Below, in pieces: positions 21,560 to 32,039 of a stretch of 64,000 nucleotides of DNA. Where the stretch lies: positions 100,015,747-100,079,746 of the forward strand of contig CM043954.1 of the NCBI GenBank assembly GCA_014529385.2, in the 5' to 3' direction. The notes below the pieces were generated by a model, which worked only from the letters and a program-made list of their open reading frames with translations, was not told where the DNA came from and made no database searches. Within the stretch, counting starts at the first letter, position 1; each line of letters starts with the position of its first letter. Source of the DNA: Adiantum capillus-veneris (Eukaryota; Streptophyta; Polypodiopsida; Polypodiales; Pteridaceae). Both the position numbers and the translations under genes were made by a program.

Positions 21560-23320
21560 CTAACCAAAAGAAAAGTGGATTTTTAAAAAAGAGATTCAAT
21601 AATTAGGTCATATTATCTCTAAAGGTCGTATTTGTATGGAACCACAAAAGGTAGAGGTAATAAAAATATGGCCTAATCCAAGGAGTCTACATGAGTTGCG
21701 AAGCTCTAAAGGTATGAGTGCATACTAGAGATGCTTCATAGGAAAAATTCATTCTTATAGCAGGTCCAATACATGACTTAACAAAAAAGAACGTTAAGTG
21801 TACATGGACTACAAAGAGAGAAAAATACTTTTGAAAAGTTCAAAGGGAAACTTATCTCTCAACTTATGCTTACACTACGGGATCTCTCAAAGCTATTTGA
21901 GGTCCAATGTAATGCATGGATGCATGCCTTCAAGCAAAAATTTGCTTCAAGAAGGGAATACCATAGAATACAAGATTCAAAGACTCAAATCCAATGAGCG
22001 AATGCTAGACATATACAAAAGGAACTACGAGCTGTTTTACATGCCGTTGACACATGGAAGTACTTCTTGCGGACTCCATCCATGATACAAACCAAGCTTT
22101 TCGACACTCAAATGAGGTGGGAAAATTTCTTTTTGCAATTTAAATTTTACATTGCTCACATTGCTGACAAGCACACACATGTAGCTAATGCACTTTCCCG
22201 ATGGCCAAGGGTAGATAGGATATCAATAGCAACTTACAATGAACTATATTTTATGATAGTTAAATATGCTTCTAACCCAAGCTTTAGGGATATAATAATA
22301 GCCTTTACAAATGGAAGAAAAAGAACCACTCACGTTAGAGGATGGTTATCTTCCATACCTCAATAGGCTATATCTTCCTCACTTCCCATGCTCCTCCCAT
22401 ATGTGGGGCAAAGAGGAATTCAAATTTATTCTTTTAGGAATAAAAGCATACTTGTATTGGCTTACCAAGAAACAAGGACATACAAGAGTTTGTTTCAAAA
22501 TGTATGGTATACCAAAAGATGAAGTATGATAGACGGACCATGCATGCCAACATCTTATTGTGTCGGATAGAAATCCTACCATGACCACTAATTTCTAATA
22601 GAGTCTCTATCAGAACTAGAGTAACTCTCTTATAGAAATCCTACCATGACCACTTATAAGTTCTGATAGAGTCTCTATCAAGAGTAACCCTCTTATGTTG
22701 GCCTACTATTCCAGCGGATGGCCAAAAGGAAAATCACAAAACTAATGATCCTTGATCTACTAAAAACTTGTGATTCTAGGTAGATCAATGCTCAAAATGG
22801 GAGAAGTACTTACCCTAACAACAGTATGTATCTAATAACATGAACATACTTCTAAGGGGGAAGTACCTTTCGAGGCTAAAGACGGAAGATCCAAAAGTCC
22901 CTTGTAGCTTAAGGTACCTGGGAAGATCTTCATTGAAAAGGAGTATAGCCGAGATCAAAACGAATCTTTTTAGAAGATTAAACAGGCTATATCCATCTTT
23001 TAGCTAGGTAAAAGAGGCTCCTGCCATTAGGCATAAAATAGCCTTATCCTTTCAAGAAAAAGAAATCTTTCTTTGGGTCTTACTAAACAATTAAAGTTGC
23101 CCAACTATTGGCTCATATATATCATTTTTCATGAGAGCCTATTCGAGCCTTATTAAGGAGATCCACCAATAGAGGCTATAAATGTAGACCCATTAGAGCT
23201 CGAAGATGAAGCAAACGAGCTCCAACCCAAGTTCATCCTTCGACAGGAACACAAGGTATTAAGAAATGGTAAGATTACTGACAGTATCTTATTTAAGTTA
23301 AGAATTATCCTTTCAAAGAT
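21560..23320 (+). pseudogene. pol remnants and chromodomain tail of element A
   Basis: Protease and most of RT are missing. From 21600 short pieces match element D in order: LGHIISKGRICMEPQKVEVI and SLHELRS (RT thumb), TKLFDTQMRWENF, HIADKHTHVANALSRWPRVD (about 22090-22215), VSDRNPTMTTNF (integrase second Asp, about 22560), and near 23160-23280 a tail reading LELEDEANELQPKFILRQ and HKVLRNGKIT, the start of the chromodomain region. Frameshifts and stops separate every block. Confidence 0.7.
22569..22699 (+). repeat. 65 bp direct duplication in element A integrase remnant
   Basis: AGAAATCCTACCATGACCAC followed by TAGAGTCTCTATCA and a GAGTAAC-CTCTTAT block occurs twice, starting at 22569 and 22634. 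Confidence 0.75.
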
Positions 23321-23749
23321 GCTAAATGCATGCAAAGAACATAGCTTAAGGATAATATGAACCTTGTTAATGATGCTTACAAAGACACAAAAGAGTAAGA
23401 AAATGTAAAAGAAATGCATTTTAAATGATCCATGTTTTTGTCTTATAAGACTCTCTTTTTATGTTTCGTGCACAAATTTTAAGAAGTATGCATACTTAGG
23501 ATCATGTTTGTGGTGACTACGTCTCCCAAACACCAAGTAGAACTTGTCACTCTACTTTGGAAGTATAATATGGACTAAAAAGAGCAGACATGCTTGTGGC
23601 AGACAATGTCTCTCAAGCACCAAGTGGATTAGTCATCCACTCTAGAATGATGTCGTAGGGTAAAAATGGATCCTCTACCCGCTAAGACCAATGGACTAAC
23701 GGGTGAGACTTTACCATCTCTACCTCATAGTCGAGGACGACTATGATTT

Positions 23750-23763
23750 CAAGAGAGAGGTAA
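23750..23763 (+). other. Polypurine tract of element A
   Basis: CAAGAGAGAGGTAA directly precedes the 3' LTR; the same tract is found before the 3' LTR of element D. Confidence 0.85.
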
Positions 23764-24889
23764 TGTCATAAAAACTAATATCTAACCAACCCAAATGATT
23801 TTCTCATATTAAACTGATCACTTAATGTGGGAGAATAAACGGGAACAAGGGTTAAGATATAGACATGTGCATTTAGATCTATCTCAACACGGGACCATTG
23901 GTAAAGGAGCCCAAATGAGAGATGGTCTATCAAAGAGCAAGGCTAACCAATGGAGCATAAGACCTTAGGGTTAGCTTCATTGAAGACCTCCAATAATGTG
24001 TGTAAAAGTCCTTTGACCTTAGGTAAGCTAGGGCTGAGCTTGAGGCGCGGGAACCCGACCCAGCTCGAGGTGCTTGTCTTGCTTGTCATGCTTGATGACT
24101 AAGGTTCTTGAGGTGCTTGATGATTGAGGTGCTTGAGATTCTTGAGGTGCTTGACATGCTTGAGATGTTAGGGTTGCACTTGAGGTGAGAACCCAGCCCA
24201 AGCTTAAAAAGCTTAAAGGCCAAGCTTGTGGTGGGAACTGGGCCTATGCATGAGGGTTTGAGGTGTCAAAAAGTCAAAGATTCAATCCCTACAAGGAGGG
24301 GGCAAGCCCTACATGAGGGGGGATGAGAGATAACACCCACACACTCACACAAGGCATGCATGGTACAAAGAAGCAAAAGGGACACTTGTCAAGTTCCTCC
24401 TCATGTTGCCCTCATGGTGTGCCTAAAGCCTATTGGTTGGCCACCCAAGAGGTCCAATGATAATTTAGGGGATTTAATTAATTGATCTTGAAGTTATCAA
24501 GTACTCTCTCTCAAAGGGGAAAGGGGGACACTTGTCTCAAGGCTACCCTTGCTGCTTGTAATGCCTCCTGCTTATGATTGGCTAGGCCTGGAGGGGTCCA
24601 ATGAGCTTCAAGCATGAGCTACAAGGGGGGGACGACCCAAGAAATCTAGGGGGTTGGTTAGGGGGTATACTCACCCACACACACTCACAAACACTCTCAT
24701 TGTGTGCTAGGCAAGGTGCAAGAGCTCCATCTCCTTCTCCAAGCTCCTTGAGAAGTTGAGAGCCTACGCCAACACTCTTGGCTATGGAATGGAAATCCAA
24801 CCAAGATCTATGCTTCAATGCTTAAGATTTCCATCTTCTCCATCTTCATTACTATGCTATTATGTATGCTAAGCAAGAAGAGTGATGAT
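23764..24889 (+). repeat. 3' LTR of element A, truncated
   Basis: It matches 15592-16703 almost base for base and then breaks at 24889 (AGTGATGAT then unrelated sequence). A 16-base block (TGGCTATGGAATGGAA) present here near 24781 is missing from the 5' LTR. Confidence 0.9.
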
Positions 24890-26622
24890 GGAGTTCACTT
24901 CAGCCACATAATCACAAACTCTTTCTTGCAAAGGAGACCAACATGATGATCAAGGTATTGCCACTAATCTGATTGGAATCTGTGTGTCACACTTACACAT
25001 AGAATGGGAAAGGCCATGTGTGGCTTTTTAACTCTCTATTGGATGCCATGATGATTATAGGTTTGAAATAGGCATCTAGAAAAGCACACAAAATAACCTA
25101 GATTTTGGCTCTATTTTGGCATGCATCTATTTTGTAAGGGGAAAATTTGTCCACTAGACTCTCTAGGGCCTTTGTTTGGGAAACTCGTCTTAGGCTTAGC
25201 AAGAAATAGTAAATACAAGTAGTAATTTATCTATAATTTTATAAATTCAAAACACCTAAACTGTAAGATCAGGTATCTTACAAAGGGTGATTGGATTGGG
25301 AACCCTAGAGCAAGAGAAAGCACATCAAAAGTGATTCAACAAGGCACCTATTGTTTTGGCAAATCAAATTCATGCCATTTAAACTAGCAAGGTGGGAAAT
25401 GTAGGATTGCTATTAGTTGTGGGTTGCACACTTTCCACACAAGTTTGTAACTTGCATCAAACATGAACTAGTGTGTGACCCACGCATTGCTACGTTGGAG
25501 AGGGGGAATGGGGGAACACACCCAGAACTAAGACAAGGGACTCTCTATAGCTCAGGGTATCCACAACACCCCTATCCTCTCGGAAAACACCTTCAAAACA
25601 CACACTAAACTCTAGCAGACCACCACTTGCTCAATTTCCACTGCTCACACTCCACAAATCCATCACACGACGCACACATACTGCCACAGTCCATCTCCAC
25701 CATTACACACGCACACAGCCGCTCAATCTCACTCTCTCACACAAAACACTGTCGATCTGGGGGGGGGCACACACATCCACACTGTCGGCACCGAGGGGAA
25801 ACACTAGAGCAGGAGAAAGAGAAGGGGGTAAAGGGAAATGACGTGAGAGCAAACACAAAGGAGGCTTCACCACTACTCAAACACTCTTTACAACTCATTT
25901 ACATCAAATGGCGTACCCACATGGTAGTCGGCCAAAAACACGCACTTGAGGCTTTGCAGGAACAATCCTGTGCACAAAAAAGCCAACGCAAGAACTCACA
26001 CACACTCCCTATCTTGGCTCTCTATAGGCTCACCGGCTCAAGGCCCTCGCAAGAAGCCTACTCTGGCAAAAACCATGAAAAAAGGCTCAAAAATGGTTTA
26101 TATAGGGGTGCCCGTTTCAATTTGGGCACCTGGGCTCTGATTGGTCCACTTTGCACCCACATTTGGTAACTTTGGGAGGAGGTAGCCGCCTTGTTTCATC
26201 TACTCTTCTTTTGCTCTCTTTGCACTTGAGGGGGGGTGCATTAGAGACATCGCTAATGCCCCTTGGTATTTTTTATTTTTATTTTACTCCTTTACTCTTC
26301 ACCCTTTGGAAGGCCTCCTCTTTCACTTTGACCACCTTTATATGGCCCTTTTCTTGACCTATACCCACATGCCTTCTCTCTCTCTATTTCTCTCTCCTCC
26401 TTCTCCCTCTTGGTCCCGGCCTCCCTCCTTGCCTTCACCTCGGATTGCCTTTTATGCTCTCCCTCTCTCATGCTCCATGGGACCTTACCCTTGGCCTTTC
26501 ATTTTGCTTGGTCGGCCTTGAAACGGGCCCGCCCTTTGCACTTGTACCCCTGGAGGGTAGGCCACGTCACCACCTCCGTTCACAGCCGTCGGCCACCAGC
26601 CACTTCCTCCTCACGCGGGCGT
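24890..26622. other. Unassigned, probably LTR-type sequence split by element C
   Basis: No gene recognised. The stretch 25560-26620 is rich in CA and CT with low-complexity frames. A minus-strand TATA-like CCCTATATAAACC lies near 26098-26108. The sequence is interrupted by element C at 26622 and appears to resume at 35592, since removing C and one GCGT leaves similar, moderately GC-rich sequence on both sides. Confidence 0.35.
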
Positions 26623-27308
26623 TGTCGTGCCGTGGCACGTGCATAGTGGGAATGGAAGCTAAGCCCTACAATATTATGGATTTTATGTGTATGCCTTAAG
26701 TGTGCATAAGTATATGCATTTTCTATTTAGCATGCAAAAAGCTAGTCAAAGTTTGATGTGTCACTCTTGTTGGGAATGGGCTTTGTCCTATAATCCCGGG
26801 CTTCTTTGTGAACCTCGTCTTGGAGCCATGATGAAATGAGCCTATAAAACATACCTCCTATCTACTAGGCATCCTAGGTGGCATATGACATGTGTAGCAT
26901 GGTCAAAAGTGGCCTTAGTCATAGTATACCCCATGAGGTGTCATTTTACACATAGTAAGTGCACTTTGGAGTAATTATGGGCCTAGAAACATCCCTTAGA
27001 AAAATGGTTACAAGTTTGTTTGATGTCATCCATGATGTATGCCAAGCTCTCTCTCAATTTTTTATAAAGTTACTTTATGCACATGTTCCCACCATGGCTC
27101 AACAACTCTTGGAATCTTAACCCTTTGACATGTGGGGCAAGGAGAAGATATTTGGAGACAGATCTAGAAGAACCTCTAGAAATTTCTTGAAGAGAAAGAT
27201 CTAGAAACGTTGAAGATAATTTCAAGATATTTTGAAAAGATAGACACTTGTCACACAAATCCCTTGGATATTTCTAAGCAAATATCTTCTTCAAGGGGCA
27301 ACTTCACC

Positions 27309-27316
27309 TATAAATA
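27309..27316 (+). promoter_or_regulatory. TATA box in 5' LTR of element C
   Basis: TATAAATA in CACCTATAAATAGAGCC; the same box is at 34523-34530 in the 3' LTR. Transcription would start about 30 bases downstream, placing both small ORFs in the RNA leader ahead of gag. Confidence 0.65.
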
Positions 27317-27743
27317 GAGCCTCTTGCCCCTCACTTGGGTATCAAGAAAACCATCAAGCAATCAAGCAATCCCCATAATCAAGCCACTCTATCAAGCCAT
27401 CACCCAACCTCCTAGCCATCTCCTTGAGTGAAACTTTCTCTCAAATTCATCCCAACACATCTTGAGCTTGTTACTTCACGCCTCAAGCCTTCTATCTCCT
27501 CACTTGTAATACTCATACACTCTATGTAACCTTCTTTCATAAATAAAGATGCATTATTGGTGGCTCACAAACGGTGTTGGGTACTACTACTCATCTTCTA
27601 CTTCATCAAGTTGGCTACAAGACCACAAAGTCTTGAGGTGTGCTTTACTTCTTTGGCTTCAGCTTGTGTGGGTCTTTGTGTGTTGGTTGTCTCTCTTATC
27701 TCTTTCCTCCATTGTTTGACTTCTTTCTAAACAAATTTCTTAG

Positions 27744-27962
27744 ATGAATAATCCCAATGGTGAAACCTTTCAACCCTTTCACTTTGTGCAAAATATTAGG
27801 ATTAACATTTGTATTAGTCGTAAAATCTACTTTCAACAGAGAATTGTGTTACTCTTTGGGCCGAAAAGATTGCAAGAAATTCCTCTTTCTCCAGGTCCTC
27901 TTATTTTGCCACTACTAGACTACTCTAATTCTTTTGATGTGCACATATTTATTCTCCTCTAG
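27744..27962 (+). CDS. LTR small ORF a (72 aa), unrecognised family
   Basis: The frame starts MNNPNGETFQPFHFVQNI, contains QQRIVLLFGPKRLQ and PLILPLLDYSNSFDVHIF, and ends ILL then TAG. It lies between the LTR TATA box and the LTR end, so it would be in the RNA leader. It stays open in the 3' LTR copy (34957-35175). Its last 56 residues align without gaps to the next ORF (27992-28204), and I count 24 identities, both ending at the same point. Preceding sequence TTTCTTAG looks like a splice acceptor, so the start may lie in an upstream exon. No known domain, no signal peptide. The substitutions between the two LTR copies are mostly non-synonymous (about 10 of 14), which argues against strong recent selection. 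Confidence 0.5.
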   Translation: MNNPNGETFQPFHFVQNIRINICISRKIYFQQRIVLLFGPKRLQEIPLSPGPLILPLLDYSNSFDVHIFILL

Positions 27963-27991
27963 GGGTTGAGTCTTGCTTTCTGAATATTACT

Positions 27992-28204
27992 ATGAACCAA
28001 GAAGACTTGTACACACGACTCACTCCTATCACTAGGCAAAACATCTACATCTTTGTAAGCACTAAGCTACAATTTCAAAGAACCATTCGCAGTCTATTTG
28101 GAGCACAACAACTTGCTGCTATAAATGCATCAGTGAATCCTTTCATCTTACCTTTTATTAGATACGATCAAAGCCTTGATGTTTTCATATTTGTTTTGTT
28201 TTGA
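27992..28204 (+). CDS. LTR small ORF b (70 aa), paralogue of ORF a
   Basis: The frame starts MNQEDLYTRLTPITRQNI, contains FQRTIRSLFGAQQLAA and NPFILPFIRYDQSLDVFIF, and ends VLF then TGA. It begins 29 bases after ORF a ends. Shared positions with ORF a include the LFG, ILP, Y--S-DV-IF-L pattern near the C-terminus. The tandem arrangement suggests an ancient duplication of a small protein gene. The 3' LTR copy (35205) has lost one C near the end. Function unknown. Confidence 0.5.
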   Translation: MNQEDLYTRLTPITRQNIYIFVSTKLQFQRTIRSLFGAQQLAAINASVNPFILPFIRYDQSLDVFIFVLF

Positions 28205-28382
28205 GGGTTTCACGTGTGCGTATGTGTGTGTCTGTGTGTAAGATTCCAATGGCTACACACAATGTATTTGCTACAAACAATAAGCTTGCTTAAGTGAAAG
28301 CCTTCACAGTCTCCCCATAAACCCTCACAGCTAGAGGCCCGGCGCCTTCCTGGCAAGACCGCCAACTCTTTGACACACGTTT

Positions 28383-28396
28383 TGGTGAACCCGACG
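28383..28396 (+). other. Candidate primer-binding site (element C)
   Basis: TGGTGAACCCGACG lies seven bases after the LTR end. It starts with TGG as a tRNA-primed site should, but I cannot name the tRNA. Confidence 0.45.
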
Positions 28397-28445
28397 CTAA
28401 AGTTTGTCAGGGTGAGTTAGTGGGGATTTGCAAGCTACTTCAACC

Positions 28446-29345
28446 ATGGGTGATCATCATCGCAATAGCAAGGTATGCCTTTTGATCTCGCTACAATGCA
28501 AATGTTTCAAGCATTTTCCTTGTTTATGTAACAACAGCATGCTACAGAAAGAAGAGAAGTGTCATCAACCAAAGCTATTCAAGCAGTGGTGCGCAAAATG
28601 GATCAGTTTAATGGGAAATATGTGACAAAGTATCTTCATGGCTATGTAAAGGAGATGGAGGTGCATCCTGTGCCAGAAGATGAGATGCTCCAAATCTTTG
28701 ATCTTGTTGTGACTCCCGAGATTAGAGAGCATGTGAGAGGAATGAGGAATGAGCATGGAAGAAATTGGGAGGAGTTCAAGCGAGCGATGAAGAACGAGTA
28801 TTTCATGGAGGACTCTGAGAGAGTAACAAAGAGAACTTTCCTGGAGTGGGTAGCCAAGCCGAAGGAGGGGCTCTCTCCAACAGAGCTACTCAGGGAGTTT
28901 GAGCGATGATATGCTCAACTCATAAGGACAGAGAAGGCCACAGTTGACTCAGAAAAGACAAATCTCTTCTTACAAGCAACAGGAAAGGAGCTCCAGGAGC
29001 AATTGGAGCTACTTCTTTAGGACAATGATGATGAGCAGGGTCTGAAGATAGATTGGAACGAAGTTGAAGCTGCTGTTTCATTACTTTCCAAGCGCCAAAG
29101 GAGACGGGATAAGATGGTTGTTGGTAGTGCACCATCTACCTCCACAGCTTTTGAAAAGATGGTAAATCCTTCTTCCTTTATACTTCCAAAAGTTGATGAC
29201 GCTGTAATAGGTGAGCTTGTGAAAGGTATGAGGGATTTAAAAGTAAAACTCACAAAGCTTGAAGAGAAGGGGCATCCATTGGAACCATCTTCAAGGCAAA
29301 AACAACAACCTAAAGAAGGTCTTGAGATGCATATGGTGTGACAAC
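28446..29345 (+). pseudogene. gag of element C, with a possible 65 bp intron
   Basis: ATG 28446 opens MGDHHRNSK, then GT at 28473 and AG at 28537 bound a 65-base segment. Removing it joins the start in frame to HATERREVSSTKAIQAVVRK and the rest of gag (KYLHGYVKEMEV, RNWEEFKRAMKNEYF, FLEWVAKPKEGLSP). Without splicing a TAA lies just before the gag frame at 28529. Downstream, in-frame TGA (about 28907) and TAG (about 29018) interrupt, and the frame ends at 29341 after TKLEEKGHPLEP; the knuckle is in the next frame. The helical, charged composition and position fit a retroviral-type capsid. Confidence 0.65.
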
Positions 29346-30647
29346 ACAGAGCATGCTAGGAGAGAATGTGACAGTTTTAGTGAAGCTTTGAGAAAAGATC
29401 TTGTCTTCTTCAAGGATGAGAAGATTCACTTAAGGGAGACAGGTTTAACCTTAAGGACTAAATTTGGGAAAGGAGGAATGCAGATTTTGGTAGAGGATAT
29501 GGCCACTACCCATGCCATCTCTACATCCGAGGCATCTACTTATACAGTCAAGATTGAACCATTGAGGAGTTTTGAAGAAAATGGTAAGATGTGGCCAAGT
29601 GCTATGGAGCTAGCAAGGAAAGGGAAGCTTACAAGAGAAGTACTACATGAAGTAGGTGACTGTATCCATCTGAAAACAGGATGGAATGATCCTATGGACT
29701 CCTTGTCAGTGCATGCCTATATTGCAAAATGTCAAAACAACGAAGTGTTTGTGGAAGAAAAGCGTAGGCGAGAGAGTGGTGATGAAGGACCATATAAAAG
29801 AATTACTAGAAGAAGCGACACAATACCTCCTCGAGCACCTCCTACACAAGAAGCACCCTCACCTGAAGCGACTATGGAAGAAAGTACAACTGGGAGGAAA
29901 AAGGAGTCATCAAAGGGTAAGCCTAAAACTCCAACTTATAAGCTACAGTCTGATATTGAGGCTGCTAGAGACTTAAAGAAAGTTCTAGAAGAAAGAATTT
30001 TGAATAATAAAATAGATTTTACCTTGGGGGAGGTCCTTGGCATAGCCAAGCGCGAGTTTCACGAGGAGATCATTGATATCATCAAGAGGAAGAGGCAAAA
30101 TCTTGTTGACGCCATTCGACTGCAATCTAAAGGAGAAAGCTTAAAGACACAGGTAATACATGTGGAAGACGGAGAGCATGATGAGGATGTCATAGGGTGC
30201 TACCATTCTTCTGGAAGAATAAAGCAAGTACAATTTTCAAATGGAGATGAGGAGTACGAAGCCATTCCAAGAAGTCACTTTTCCAGGAATCATTGGGCAA
30301 GAGCTACGACTGAGACAATGGTCAAGGTGGGTGATCTTGAAGAGCCATTTGTTGCCTTGATTGACCATGGCTCAGAAATAAACATAATGTCAAAGAGCTT
30401 ATTCAACAAGTGCAAATTACCAATGGACACATATCATGGCTGGATGGTTAAGGTAGCAAATAATTCATCAGGTGAGTTATATGCAGCTTGTCCAAGTGTG
30501 AAAGTGACTATTCGAGATGTAAAGGAAGAGCAGAATTTCTTTGTACAAGACACATCTTCTTATGATCTCATCCTTGGACAACCCTACATTGTAGGGGTTA
30601 GAATGGAAACAAAGGTAATGTACGATGGTTCTGCTTATGCTAGATAA
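29259..30647 (+). CDS. Zinc knuckle and aspartic protease frame (element C)
   Basis: This is a 462-codon open frame. A CX2CX4HX4C knuckle, CIWCDNTEHARREC, lies near residues 28-41, so the gag C-terminus is encoded here after a frameshift from the upstream gag. A long charged linker follows (EAPSPEATMEESTTGRKKES). The retropepsin region near residues 360-455 reads EPFVALIDHGSEINIMSKSL, where the usual DTG/DSG is DHG, then VQDTSSYDLILGQPYI. It ends in TAA after MYDGSAYAR. The DHG loop raises doubt about activity, though I recall similar variants in plant copies. The first Met is not necessarily the start. Confidence 0.6.
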   Translation: MKRRGIHWNHLQGKNNNLKKVLRCIWCDNTEHARRECDSFSEALRKDLVFFKDEKIHLRETGLTLRTKFGKGGMQILVEDMATTHAISTSEASTYTVKIEPLRSFEENGKMWPSAMELARKGKLTREVLHEVGDCIHLKTGWNDPMDSLSVHAYIAKCQNNEVFVEEKRRRESGDEGPYKRITRRSDTIPPRAPPTQEAPSPEATMEESTTGRKKESSKGKPKTPTYKLQSDIEAARDLKKVLEERILNNKIDFTLGEVLGIAKREFHEEIIDIIKRKRQNLVDAIRLQSKGESLKTQVIHVEDGEHDEDVIGCYHSSGRIKQVQFSNGDEEYEAIPRSHFSRNHWARATTETMVKVGDLEEPFVALIDHGSEINIMSKSLFNKCKLPMDTYHGWMVKVANNSSGELYAACPSVKVTIRDVKEEQNFFVQDTSSYDLILGQPYIVGVRMETKVMYDGSAYAR

Positions 30648-31146
30648 TAAGTAAAGATGGGAAACATGCTGTTCAATTTCTCACTGTCTGTGTGAATCAT
30701 GAAAGAAATCGTGAAAGTCTCCGAGAGCGCCCATTTCTCAGATTGAGTAAAGAGTTTTATGATCATCGAGAGAGAATGGGTTTTGGCAAGGTACCATTGT
30801 AGAGCGGGATTATGATGGTACAAAAGGGGAAAGGTTCTCACATAAGGAGGTTTTCTGTACAGGTTTTGCAGGTCTAACAGAATATGGATATGTCTCTTTT
30901 CTAAAATGTGAGAACTTGAGTCCAGGTTCCCACAAACATGTACATACTCTACAAAAGGAGTGGAAAGAACATGGTCTACTAGGAAACAATGAAAACATAA
31001 CAGGTGTGTTTGAGGAGTTTTCCTTTGTGGACACATTACAGGATCTGCAGCCTATAGTAGATTATCCTTCGCATGACCAAAATGAGATAGTGAAAGTGTG
31101 CTCACTTGAAATGTACAATGTGGTTGAGTCATTTCAAAAGGAATAG

Positions 31147-31962
31147 GAGTATAGGAAGCAAAAACATGAAGTAAAGGTGGACACCAAGTACAAGACTGTG
31201 GCAAAGAAGGTAAAACTAGTGGCACTTCCTTTGCCAAAGGACTGCAAGGAAAAGCTAGGACACGCTTCGTTGCAACCTAATCTCAGAGATCCAAAAGGGA
31301 TTGGACATAGGTTTACAAAGGAGTCTCTAAAGCAATTGAAGATTGGGAATGAGGACTCCTTGACACAGGTTGAAAGGGAATTTTTTGAAGAGATGCTCTC
31401 TAAACAAGGAAAAACATTTACATTTGAGCCACATGAGATAGGATGTGTAGATCCTACCATTGTTGCTCCTATGGTGATCTTTGCCATCCCTCATGTACCT
31501 TGGAACTTACGGCCAATACAAGTTCCAAAGACTCATTTACCAAAGTTAATTGAGCTGCTAAATGAGAAGATCAAGATGGGTATTTTGGAGCCTTCATGTT
31601 CTCCATACTCAAACAGGTGGTTCACAGTACCAAAGAAGAATGGAGCTTTGTGCTTCATCCAAGATATGCATCCGGTCAACAAAGTCACAATGAGGAATAT
31701 GGGTACATGGCCAATTGTGGATGAGTTTGCAGAAGAATTTGCAGGAAGGACAATATATTCTATGGGAGATTTGTACTCAGGGTATGATAAGTTCCAATTA
31801 GCAATGGAAAGCAGGGATCTGACAACCATGAGGACACCTTTGGGTTTGGTGAGGATGTGTATCTTACCACAGGGAGAAACCAATTCGGTTGCACATATGA
31901 TGAATGGTATAAATAAGGTCTTATGTGACTTTATTCCCCAAGTAACTATGCCCTTTTTGTGA
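31147..31962 (+). pseudogene. Truncated reverse transcriptase of an unusual lineage (element C)
   Basis: The frame reads LTQVEREFFEEMLSKQGKTF, HVPWNLRPIQVPKTHLPKL, MGILEPSCSPYSNRWFTVPK, FIQDMHPVNKVTMRN, TIYSMGDLYSGYDKFQLAM, RDLTTMRTPLGLVRMCILPQ and NSVAHMMNGINKVL, then stops after QVTMPFL, exactly where the catalytic DD box should follow. These blocks, especially HVPW, SRDLTT-(R/Q)TP-G--R and the N-SV segment, resemble RTs I recall from fungal Gypsy elements rather than from Tat or chromoviruses. The rest of RT and RNase H are deleted. The spacer 30648-31146 holds a decayed linker (FLTVCVNHERNRESLRERPF). Confidence 0.7.
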
Positions 31963-32039
31963 ACTGTAACAAATAGAGTCAAGTAAAGCTCATGCAGGAG
32001 TTTCATGAGAACCTATGGGCTTGACACGGTGGTGTGTGG

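Larger units (their letters stand above)
15592..24889 (+). mobile_element. Element A: chromovirus-type Gypsy, near-identical LTRs, dead interior
   Basis: The 5' LTR starts TGTCATAA at 15592 and the 3' LTR starts with the same bases at 23764. The primer-binding site, gag, pol scraps, a chromodomain-like tail and a PPT lie between. Over about 1.1 kb the two LTRs differ at only roughly ten positions, yet gag has lost its start codon, carries stops and is split by another transposon, and pol is mostly deleted. The 3' LTR is cut off at 24889. LTR sequence, gag and tail match element D closely, so A and D are one family. Confidence 0.85.
26623..28375 (+). repeat. 5' LTR of element C
   Basis: 1753 bp, with TATA box at 27309, AATAAA at 27542 and two small ORFs at 27744 and 27992. 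Aligns end to end with 33837-35587. Confidence 0.85.

Noticed and set aside
25627-26169. 180-codon plus-strand frame
   Set aside because: Low-complexity His/Ser/Thr-rich translation of CA- and CT-rich DNA with no domain; probably LTR or spacer.
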